A DNA stretch of 64,000 nt from Galbula dea (lineage: Eukaryota; Chordata; Aves; Piciformes; Galbulidae): assembly GCA_013399015.1 (NCBI GenBank), contig VWZX01000275.1, positions 6,047-70,046 on the forward strand, read 5' to 3'. The position numbers and the translations under genes are program-made. The notes under the pieces are model-generated. The model was not told where the DNA came from. It was given only the letters and a program-made list of their open reading frames with translations, and did no database searches. This document shows, piece after piece, positions 1 through 9,661 of the stretch (position 1 is the first letter of the stretch; the number at the start of each line of letters is the position of its first letter).

Positions 1-1040
1 GATGCTGGACACCTGGGCAGATCATCCCTGCAGCAGGGGGGGGGGAATGGCATCCTGACCCTGACCCTGACCTTGACCCAGGGACTCCTTTCTTGCCTGT
101 CCCTCAGTGCCTGCCCTTTGCAGCCAGTGTTCCCCTGCCTCCCTGGAAATAGTGACCAAATCTTTTGCTTTGCTTCTTTTGGGGCTTTTTGCCTTTATTT
201 TGGGGGTGGTGGGGAGGAGAGGGAGGTGTTCCTTTGGAGATCTGCCACCCTGCCACCCTCCTTACCCCTTCCCCTCCCCTGGCCCTTGTGTGTTTTGCTT
301 TCTGGGGTGGGGGGTTGGTTATTTTGGGGAGGGGTTGTTGTCTCTTTTGGCTGACAGGCTGGAAATGGCAAGCACTGAGGTGATTCCCTATGACTATATC
401 CACAGCCAAAGGTGTCCCCAGCTCCTCAGTTACCCTGCCATGCTTTGGACAATTGGAACAAAAGCCCAAAAGGAAAGAGAGCAGCTGGCTCAGCCCTTGG
501 GAATAAGCTGGGTGCTGTTGGGGGCTGGACTGCAGAACCCCCTAGTTGATGTTAAGTGCTGAGAAACCACTTCCACTTGTGCTCTATGCTTTGGTTGGGG
601 TTTTGCTTCCCACCCCTGAGACCCAGAAGCAGCTCAGAGTGTAGGCTGGGAGGTTTCTTTCCCTACCCTCCTGATACAAAGTTGTATTTTCTTACCTAGT
701 GGGAGCCAGTCCAAGGACTGCAGATGCCTGGTGAATGTACAGTTTGACTTTCCTAGCCCTCTTGGGAATAGCTTTAGGAGTGATTTGTCTTTCCTAGTCC
801 AGCTTTCATCTGTACAAATCCATCTTTGGGCTTGGGCTTGGGTTTGGGGTTGGGGTTGGGTTTGCTCTGGCTTTTTTGGTGATGTTATTGGTGTTGGGGT
901 TGTTTTGGGGTTTTTTTTTTTCCTCTTTTCTTTTGGTTTGTTTGGGGTTGTTTTTGGGGGTCCCAGAAGAGCCAGACTTTGGAGTTTGATGTCTGTTTGT
1001 CACTGAGGAATTTCAATAAATCTTTTTATACAAGTTTTCT
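1..1040 (+). other. Probable 3' UTR end of a convergent plus-strand gene (ANP32A by synteny)
   Basis: No coding exon is visible. The stretch is T- and G-rich, with long T/G runs at 820-960, and stops at AATAAA (about 1015-1020) followed by a T-rich tract, which looks like a UTR end. In mammals and, as far as I recall, birds, ANP32A lies tail-to-tail with CORO2B. That order and orientation fit, but the identity rests on synteny rather than protein sequence. A CCCTGA-type hexamer run sits at about 54-81. Confidence 0.45.
1015..1020 (+). terminator. Poly(A) signal of the plus-strand neighbour
   Basis: AATAAA followed by a T-rich stretch, at the end of the presumed 3' UTR. Confidence 0.5.
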
Positions 1041-2010
1041 TCTCCTTTCCTCTGGCTTCTTGGAGTTCAGGCTGGGCCACTGGGCAAGGGGCTGCAGGCC
1101 CTCCCAGAGGACATCTCCTCAAGCCATGCTGCTCAATTCCCTGCTGGTTTTAGTGGCTTGAGGAGACCTTTTGCTCCAGCACAGCTGCTTTTAGCCATGC
1201 TTGGGTGCAAGCAAGGAGAGGAGAGGCTGTGGCTTCCCTGCAGGTGATGCTGTGCCATTTGTCTGTCAGGAGGAGGCTTTCCTGGGTGCTAGCAGTGCTG
1301 TTACTGCACTTGAACATCTTCATCCTGTCCCTCTTGATCCAGCCACAGGAGAAGGAGCTCTTGGTTTCCTCCTAAGGCAGATTTGAGCTCTGGGTGAGGA
1401 GATCCAAGAGCTTTGGGGGGGTCTGAGCTGCCTGCTGTGACTCACTGCCAGCTCAGAGCTGAGTCTCCACAGCAAGTAACATCTCCTCTGGACCTAAAAT
1501 GAGGTTTCTGTGCCCTGCAAGGGCATGAGGAGCTCTGGAGGATCCAGTGCTGCTTCTTGACTGGATCTCTTTGGTAAAACCCAGGCTTTTCCCTTTGTAT
1601 TTTGGGGTGGGGGGGGTGGGTGGGTAGGAACCCACCCTGTCCTAAAGTGTTTGGGGTGGGTGTTTTGTGTTTGGCTGGGGTTTTGGGGTTTGTTTTAAGA
1701 GGAACCAACCTGCTTCATCCCCCAGCCAGGGTCTGGCTGCTGCTGTCAGGCTCCAGCAGAGCAAACAGCAGCCACCAGCCCTGGGGAGCACAGGGCCAGG
1801 GCCAGCTCCTCCCAGAGCCCTGCTGTCCCCAGAGCAGCTTAACCTCCCAGTTCCCCTTGGCTCTATACTGGGGAACTGAGAGTGTTGCAGAGCCAGAGCT
1901 CTCTCCCTTGAGCTATTGGAAGGAAGCAGCAGCAGCTGGGCTTGACCTTTGGCTGTGTGATGAGGCTCTGGAGGTCCCAGAGTTTGCTGTTCAGCTCCAA
2001 ATTGCTTTCC

Positions 2011-2211
2011 ACTGAGGGTGGTGAGAGCCTGTGCCAGGTTGGCCAGAGAGGTGGGAGATGTCCCATCCCTGGAACCATCCCAGCTCAGGTTGGACCCTGG
2101 GGCTGTGAGCAACCTGCTCTAGCTGGAGATGTCCCTGCTGACTGCAGGGGGTTGGGCTAGGTGACCTTGGAAGGTTTCTTCCCACCCAACCCAGTCTGGG
2201 ATTCCTCTGAG
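2011..2211 (+). mobile_element. CR1 fragment, 3' end type B
   Basis: Ends with the GCAACCTGCTCTAG ... GGTTGGGCTAGGTGACCTTGG tail in two blocks; 5'-truncated. Confidence 0.9.
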
Positions 2212-3900
2212 AGGTAAGAGAAGAGGGGGAGCAGGAATCTGAGGAGGAGTGAGGTTTTGACTGTGTGTGCTGGGAGGGGAGAAACCAAATGACTTCTGCT
2301 TGCCTGCTGCCACTGAGAACCAAACTGAGGGTTGCCCCAGGAGGATCTTTTCATCCTGATTTCTTATTTCCCAGCCTAGAAGTGCAGGCTCCCAGCCTGC
2401 TTCCAGGGCCTTGTTTTCCCACGTGCTCTCCAGGAACATAGGCACTGCCTGAAGATCCTTAGCAACCCCTGGCACAACCCCACAGCCCATGGAGCAGTGC
2501 TGTCAGCCATGAATCAGGGGCAGAGCTCAGCTCCTTTGGGTGCCAGCTTGGAGTCACTTTGCCTTTTGGAGAGCCCTGGCTGTGTAGCAGTCTGGGGCTG
2601 GTGAATCTGCCTGGGGATGGTGCCTGGTGGTTTGCAGGTGTCCAGATGATTCCTTCTGCTGCATGGCTGAAAATGGCTTTACCTGGAATCTGCCAGGGCC
2701 TGGAGTGAGGTTCCTGAGGGAGAAGCAGAGCCTTGCCTGGGCTCCTATTTCAGAGGAGCCCCAAGGGTGTGTTCCTGGGCTGCTTTATTTTCACCTTCCT
2801 GCCCTGAGCCTCTTCTAAAGCTCAAACCACCAAAGAAAACCCTGTCCTGGTTGAGACACAACCAAGGCTGGAAAGCTCCTGTGCTGCTGAGGGTCTTGCA
2901 GTGCCTGCCAGCAAGCCAAGAACAGGATGCCCTTGGTCACAGTGGGGAGGTGCCAAGGTGCTGAACGTTCTGGGCTGCAGATCCAGAGCCTTAATAAGGT
3001 AATGGGTTGGGTGCTGGCAGTGCTGGCACCTTCCAGGACACCTTCTCCTCCCTTGGTTTGATAATGCTCTCTCCTACCTGAGCTCCTGGTGGCTCAGGGA
3101 CTCTGGTGAAGGTCAGGAAGGTTTTCCAAGCCCAACTAGTTGTCAACATGATCCAATTAGAGAGGAGGAGATGAAATATTGGCTCTGGTAAACCCAGGCT
3201 CTGCCTGGAGCCTGCAGCAGATCCCTCATCACTCCTTGAAATGGGATTTCCTTCCCACTTAGGAGTTTGGGATAGGCAGGGAGAGCTGCTCCTCATCCTC
3301 TTGCTCAAGGTGGGGCCAGTGACTTGCTTGGCCTCATGCATAGCCCAGCTCTGAGTGGAGATTTGGCTCTGTGGAGAGGGGAAGCCACTGCTCTGCAGCC
3401 AGCTGGAACTGCTGCCCAACCTTGGGTCCCTAAAGCAGTGGAAGTCTGGGATCTTCCCTTGCCCTGGGATGCTTTGCTTGGCATTCAATCACTGCCCTAG
3501 CTCTCTGCAGAGCAATCCCTGCCTCCCCCCAGAAACCTTCAGGGTTATCTTTAGAGATCTCTTGTGTTTCAGTAGCAATGAATCATCCTGTGCTGAAATG
3601 TGATGACTCAAGGGCTCCAGCCCTAGAAGCCAGGTGCCTTGCTGAGGATTTTCCCTCCCCAACGTTCAGGCAAGGGAAGGACTGCAGAGCACCTGGAAAA
3701 GTGAGACTTGATGCAGGACCTGGCTGCACGGAGCTCATCCTGATGTGCAAGTAACGGTTCTCAGCTTTCTGGAGGTCACAGCAGCTTTAGTTACTGATGC
3801 TAATATGCTGATAGACCTACAGCAGGTCTGGGCAGAGGTTTGGGCTAGCAGTGGCTTATTTCTCCAGCTGGAGAGGGCACCCTGGGGCTGGGTTTGCACC

Positions 3901-4100
3901 GAGGGGATCCCTCCTGCAGCCCCGGGGCTGGCTTTGCAGTGAGGGGATCCCTCCTGCAGCTCTGGGGCTGGGTTTGCACCGAGGGGATCCCTCCTGCAGC
4001 CCCGGGGCTGGCTTTGCAGTGAGGGGATCCCTCCTGCAGCTCTGGGGCTGGGTTTGCAGTCAGGGGATCCCTCCTGCAGCCCTGGGGCTGCTGCCAGCTC
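3901..4100. repeat. 40-bp minisatellite with 80-bp dimer
   Basis: Five units starting GAGGGGATCCCTCCTGCAGC at 3901, 3941, 3981, 4021 and (as CAGGGG) 4061. The 3901-3980 and 3981-4060 halves are nearly identical, so the evolving unit is an 80-bp dimer. Confidence 0.9.
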
Positions 4101-4254
4101 CTCTGGACTGCAGCCCACAGCTCAGCTCTAGCAGAAAGTGAGTGGGCAGCCAGAGAAGGAAGGGGCTGAGGGTGCTGCACTGCTGAGGGCTGGCAACAGG
4201 GAGGTCTGAGAGAAGAACCATGGTGATTTTCTGCTGCTCATAATGGCCAGGGCA

Positions 4255-4647
4255 CTCAGGCCCCCTCAGTAAGTTTGCAGACAACCCCAAGCTGGGGGGA
4301 AGTGTTCATCTGCTTCAGGGTAGGGATCTGCTTCCTCTGGAGAGGGATCTGGCCAGGCTGGGCTGAGGCTGATGAGAGGAGGCTCAGCAAGGCCAAGGGA
4401 TGGGTCCTGCACTTGGGTCACAGCAACCCCAGAGGTGTAGGGTGGCTATTAGGAAGAATTTCTTCCCTGAAGGAGTGGCCCAGGCTGCCCAGGGCAGTGG
4501 TGGGGTCACCACCCCTGGAGGTGATGGTGATGTAGACATGCAGAGGTAGCACTTAGGGGCATGAGTTAGTGGTGCCCTGGCAGTGCTGGTCACCAGTTGG
4601 CCTGGATGATCTTGGAGGTGTTTTCCAACCTTAATGCTTCTGTAATT
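4255..4647 (+). mobile_element. CR1 fragment with internal deletion, 3' end type A
   Basis: Starts in the 3' part of the CR1 ORF2 region (AAGTTTGCAGACAACCCCAA) and jumps near 4440 to the 3' UTR, ending GATGATCTTGGAGG. Confidence 0.9.
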
Positions 4648-4797
4648 CCTCCCACCTGCCAGAACAGAGCTGGCTGAGCTCCTCCTCTCTCCTGCTCTGC
4701 TGTGAGCTGACAAACACTTGTGGGTGCAGCAATCTCCCTGCACACCCAGCCCACAGCTCTGCTCACAGCAGCCCTCAGCCTTCCTCTGGTGAGGCTC

Positions 4798-4821
4798 TGG
4801 CAGCAGCAGCAGCAGCAGCAA
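4798..4821. repeat. GCA trinucleotide microsatellite
   Basis: Seven uninterrupted CAG/GCA units. Confidence 0.9.
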
Positions 4822-5838
4822 TGGCCTGAGTCATGCTGCATGAAGCACTGAGGGAGGATTGAAATGTTCAGCTGCTGCTTTGCTTCATGCCCTGGCCAAG
4901 GGAGGGGTGGTGGTGAGGGTGAGGGTGAGGGTGATGGGGATGGGGAGGGAAAGCCCAAAGTGGGACCCAGGCTGGGCTCAGTACCTGGATGGTTGAGGAG
5001 CTGCAGTTATCACTCCTCTTTCAACTGGAAAACCTGTCCCAGCATCTCCCATTACCTCTCACTGGTGCTCCTCAGGATGGGTTTTGACTGCTGGGCTGGG
5101 TAGCTTGGCAGTTCTTGTTTCATCCAGGTAATGTCCCCCTGTGACTTCTCCACCATCTGGCTGTCACTGCTGGTTCTCCTCCTTCTGCCCAGAGCCAACA
5201 AAACCCCAGGGAAGGACTTTTGGGCAAGGCTTTGAACACATTCTGCTTGGGAGTGTTGGTTTTCCATCACACTTGGGACACTTGGCACTTGCCAGAGGTG
5301 TGCAGAGTAGAGAGGTGGCAGCAGAGGTGGCACCAGGTGAGCATCTCACCCCAGACATCCTCCCATCAGAGACCATCACTGCTTCTCACTCCAACCACCT
5401 CAGCTTTGCTGTCATTTCTGCTTTTACTGTGATTTTCCAGCACTGTTCAGAAGCTGCTGGGCAGTTAGGCACCAGGGTGTTTCCCTGCTGAGCTCTTCTA
5501 GATGCTGTGGAACATCTGGAGCAGCCACATCTGGCTGAAGCAGGTATGTCCAAGCACAGCTACTGCTCCTAGCAGACAGGTTGGTGTGGCAGCAGCCTGG
5601 CACTCCCCAGGACTTACCAGCACCAAATTCCCCTCTCAGTGGTGGACAGTTGGCTGATGCTGCTAAAGGTCCAGCAAATCCCTAGACATTCCTGATCATT
5701 CCTGGCTGTGAGGAGGTTGAGCTCCCAGGGGAGGGGTCCCTGGCTGTGCCAAGCTGGAGCTGCTGGGCCAAGCAGGGGCAATTCTGTGAGTGGAAGCACC
5801 CCTTGATTTTAGGGAGGTCAGGAAAAGAAGGGAGTGGT

Positions 5839-5925
5839 GTGAGCCTCAGGAGAGTGATGGGATCACAGTGAGCCTCAGGAGGGTGATGGGGCCAGAGTGA
5901 GCCTCAGGAGAGTGATGGGACCAGC
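5839..5925. repeat. 29-bp tandem repeat, three units
   Basis: Units start at 5839, 5868 and 5897 with GTGAGCCTCAGGAG and differ by a few bases. Confidence 0.85.
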
Positions 5926-6800
5926 ATCACCCCCAGCAAAGTGATGTCTAACTCCCATTTCATGAAACTAAAACCTCTACCTTGGGCTTAATTTTAGATT
6001 CCAAACACAGATCTTCTTACCTTCCTCTCTAAATTCAGGTTGGTTGTTTTGACTCTCCCAGGAGGCCCTCACAAAGCCTTGGCATAGAGCAAAGCACCAA
6101 TAATCCTGCAGCCTGGAAGCATCTGAGGAGGCCAAGCCTCAGACAAAGCAAAACCTTCCAGGAAGCAGAAAGTAGGTCAGGCTGATAAGGATGAGCACAG
6201 AGGGACAGCATTACCAGAGAAGGGGGAAAACAAAGTGGGCAGGACTTCAGCCCCCTGGCCCTGTCTGAAGGAGGAAGGAGCTGTCTCCCAGAGCCAGCTC
6301 AGAGCTTGAAACCTTTTCTTTTTGGGTTGGGTTTCTTTCCCCACCCCCCTAAAAACCCATTATCCCTGAAGCTGTCAGTGGCTGATGGGGAAAGGAGCTG
6401 CAATTAGCAGCAGGAGAGGAAGGGTGAGAGCTCAGCCTGGGTTTGGATGGGGACAGGGTGGGAAATGCTGCAGAGAAATTGGATGCTCCTGAGTTATTGA
6501 GGCTGGAGGAAGTTCTTGGAGGGATCCTGGAAAGAAAGGGATCAGTTTTGGAGCAGCTGGGAGGTTGTTAAAGCCCCTGGGGTGGCTGCAGGAAGGAGGG
6601 GAGAAAACAAGAGGGGAGGTTAGGGAAGCTTTAGTCTTTGTTAGAGCCTGGAAGACACTGCAGAGTACCCAGAAGCATCTAAGAGAACCCAGCCCAGGCT
6701 CATGGAGAGCAAAAAGCAGGGTGAGGGAGCAGGGATGGGTGGGGAGGGAGCTGCTCTCCTGGTTCCCAAGCAACCCAAACCCAAGGGCTCATCCTCATGG

Positions 6801-6892
6801 ATGTCACCAGCCCTGGAGGGGTTTGAAAGCCCTGGAGATGTGGTGCTGAGGGCCACGGGTCAGTGGTGACCTGGCAGTGCCAGGTTCATGGT
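6801..6892 (+). mobile_element. CR1 fragment, type A
   Basis: Contains GGAGATGTGGTGCTGAGGG and lacks the terminal repeats. Confidence 0.85.
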
Positions 6893-7713
6893 GAAGCTCA
6901 TGGAGTGGTGGAGCAGATCCTAGCAGGTCCTGGCAGTGACCAGGGGAGGTCCCTGCTTCATGGGTGAGACCTCAGGTTGCAGCAGTGCTAAAATGGGCTG
7001 TATCAAGAGTCCCAAAAAAGGGACTTTCTGCCTGAAACAGCAGCCAGATGGTGCAGGAGGAGACACTGGGGCAAAGCTTGAGGTGTTACCAAGAGAAACA
7101 AGGTGCAAGAAGAGGAGCAGCAAGCTCCCTGTGAAGACTTTGCCCTGGCAACTGCACATTTTGGGGTGAATCCCAACCACTTTAGCAGCCCCTTTGCTTG
7201 GCAGAGGTATGCTGCATGGTGGAGGCCACCCAAAGCCACCCCAAGGGGCCACATCCTGCACCCCCAGCCATCCTCACCTGGGTTGGGTGCTGATGTTGGC
7301 AGCTATGCTAATTGGCTCATTAACCATCACCACCCATGGCCAGGGTTGGGATCATCTCCATTGAGTCCAGAGGCTTTGGAGGTGTTGACTCTTCCCTCAG
7401 AAGAGGGAGTTCAGTGCAGGTAAGTCCCAAACCAGCCCCTTTGGCTAAGGCCTCAACCAGGACCAGGCCACCACTGCTCTGCACCAAGCAGCTGAGATGT
7501 GTTTGAAACGTGGTTTCTCCTTCCAGCTGAGACACAATAAACTCAGGACACTCCAATCCTGACCCCAACTGCCAACACATTCCTCTACAGCAGACAAGGA
7601 AGGAAGCAGAGCTGGAAGATCTAGTTCCACCTTAGCATCCCTGCGCTGCCCTCTCGCTCGCACGTGAGCAGCTCCAGCCACAGGGCCACTGCATTTACCT
7701 TCACAGGAGGATC

Positions 7714-8014
7714 ATGGGGTGGGGAGAGGCTTTAGAGCAGGAGCTGTTGGCACAGGCCAAGGGCTGATGGTTTGAAACTGAAAGAGGAGATTCAGACTGG
7801 AGAGAAGGAAGAAATTGTTGATCATGGGGTGGTGAGAGCCTGTCCCAAGTTGGCCAGAGAGGTGGGAGATGTCCCATCCCTGGAACCATCCCAGCTCAGG
7901 TTGGACCTTGGGGCTCTGAGCAACCTGCTCTAGCTGCAGATGTCCCTGCTGGCTGCAGGGAGTTGGGCTGGGTGACCTTGGAAGGTCTCTTCCCACCCAA
8001 CCCATGCCATGATT
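7714..8014 (+). mobile_element. CR1 fragment, type B
   Basis: About 300 bp ending GGTCTCTTCCCACCCAACCC; 5'-truncated. Confidence 0.9.
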
Positions 8015-8369
8015 CCACCTTTGGCTGCTTTCCCCCACCCAGCAAGGTGCCTCCAGGAGCATCTCCCCCACACCACTCCCCTCACAGAGGAGCCCAACCC
8101 AGCCTGGGGCATTTCCCAGAATCTCCTTTCCTTCACAATCAGAGCTTCTGCTCTTCCTACACCACACCCCAGCCCTGCCAAGTCCTACAGCATCAAACCA
8201 AGCCTCCAGCCTGCATCACTCATCCCTCCAGGGACCTTCCAGCCTATAGGGAAGGAGCAGGAGAACAAGCAGAGGATCCCCAAAATGCCCCTTGACCTCT
8301 CTGGGGTGAAGACCATCTCCTCAGTGGAGAAAGAAAGGAGTGGGCAAGGTTTGGGTATCTTGAAAACAT

Positions 8370-8375
8370 TTTATT
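8370..8375 (-). terminator. Distal poly(A) signal of CORO2B
   Basis: AATAAA on the minus strand in an AT-rich context, followed by T-rich sequence at lower coordinates. It lies about 1.16 kb past the stop, which suits the long 3' UTR usual for this gene. Confidence 0.6.
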
Positions 8376-8631
8376 TCATCACTATTCCGTGGTAGCATAA
8401 ATAATAGGCAATGACAGCACATGGAACAGGGTGGGGACACGTGGTGGTGGGTGCTGGGCATGGTGTGAAGTGATGGTGAGGAGAAACCCTTGCACCAGCA
8501 GGATCAGCAGCTGGGTGTAGTGAAAATATAGATCTATAGGTAGAGGAGCAATATTTGGTGGTGCTCTGGGTGCCACAGGCCATGGCTGTAGATGTGCTGA
8601 ACCCATGGGGCACCCAGCATCCATCGGGTCC

Positions 8632-8878
8632 ATCCCTCATGGAGAGCTGGGGGACATCCTTCTCCCTCCCCATCCCTCATGGAGAGCTGGGGACATCCTT
8701 CTTCCACCCCATCCCTCATGGAGAGCTGGGGGACATCCTTCCTACCCTCCCCATCCCTCATGGAGAGCTGGGGGACATCCTTCCCACCCTCCTCATCCCT
8801 TGGGGCCACCTAGGTGACATCCTTCTCCCACCCCATCCCTCTGGATGAGTTAGGTGACACCCTTCCCACCCTCCCCAT
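8632..8878. repeat. About 41-bp minisatellite in CORO2B 3' UTR, six units
   Basis: Units begin ATCCCTCATGGAGAGCTGGG and end in a pyrimidine-rich stretch. The first four are close copies and the last two diverged. Unit length varies from 39 to 42 bp. Confidence 0.9.
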
Positions 8879-9504
8879 GGCACTGAGACAGGTCCCAGCA
8901 GACAGGAGGAGGTGAAGTCCTTCTGCAGAGGGGAAACCCAACTTCATTTGGCTTGTTTGGATGCAAGGAAGGATTTAGGTGCACAGCTACACAGAGGAGC
9001 AGCTCCCTTCCCCAGGCTGTACCCTGGGGACACTCCCAGGCCGCTCCTGCCACAGCCACCAGCACCACCACCAGCACCACCACAGGAAGGGTCCCAGGGC
9101 TGCCATTGTGACTCAAGCCCTTCCCACACCCCATTCCACTTCTGCAGCTGCTGCCACGTTTAGTTTTGCATAGGAATCAGACAACAAACCCCCCATGGAG
9201 AGCAGGGAAGCACCACGGTGCTTCCCCAAGGAGCAGAGCTGCTCCCGTGCCACAAGCCCCAAGGGAGAGGACACAGCTTCTCTACTTACTCCAAGCCCAT
9301 GGCAGGAGGTTGCCCCCAAGCTGCCTTCTCGTGCAGGAGCTTCCAGGTTCTTGCAGTTGGTTTAGTGCTAGACAAGACTTTAGGAGGAGGAGTTTCCAGT
9401 TAAGGAGTTGGCTCTCGGTAGGTCACTTGGCTTCTGGGTCATCTTCTGGGTCAGTGGACAGAAGAAAGTGAAGAAAGAAAAGCAAGGCTATAAACCAAAG
9501 AGAG

Positions 9505-9510
9505 TTTATT
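9505..9510 (-). terminator. Proximal poly(A) signal, about 20 bases past the CORO2B stop
   Basis: AATAAA on the minus strand with T-rich sequence downstream. Use of this site would give a 3' UTR of only about 40-50 bases and skip the minisatellite. It may simply be unused. Confidence 0.35.
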
Positions 9511-9529
9511 TATAAAAGGTCCCTGGGAG

Positions 9530-9661
9530 TTAATTGTTCTTGGGGCTGTTCCTTAAGTTCTTCAGCTCCAGCTGGAGCTGTCGGATCCGAATGTCCTTCT
9601 GGGCCAGTTCCTCCTTCAGCCGCCGGATCTCATCCTGCTGCCGGAAGAACATCCGAAGGAG
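9530..9661 (-). CDS. CORO2B: CORO2B coding exon 11, coiled coil and stop
   Basis: Encodes [20 protein letters not shown], then a heptad-patterned stretch ([13 protein letters not shown]) and a short tail SPKNN before TAA at 9530-9532. Coronin coiled coils mediate oligomerisation. Acceptor is TTTTGCAG|CTCCTT. 132 bp including the stop. Confidence 0.95.
   Translation of the reverse strand, partial: LLRMFFRQQDEIRRLKEELAQKDIRIRQLQLELKNLRNSPKNN

Larger units (their letters stand above)
1041..8349. other. Intergenic region between two convergent genes
   Basis: No exon recognised. It contains four CR1 fragments, a 40-bp minisatellite at 3901-4100, a 29-bp triplet repeat at 5839-5925, a GCA run near 4800 and a GTGAGG-type run near 4910-4945. 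Outside these, 1041-2010, 2215-3885, 4950-5835, 5926-6800, 6893-7713 and 8015-8349 show only unremarkable non-coding sequence. Confidence 0.7.
8350..9529 (-). other. CORO2B: CORO2B 3' untranslated region (probable)
   Basis: About 1.2 kb from the stop codon to the distal AATAAA. It holds a proximal AATAAA, a CACCAC-type simple repeat near 9055-9085 and the 8632-8878 minisatellite. The extent is inferred from the poly(A) signals, since no transcript data are available. Confidence 0.6.

Noticed and set aside
54..81. Telomere-like CCCTGA repeats
   Set aside because: Only about four imperfect units, differing from the vertebrate CCCTAA telomere sequence.
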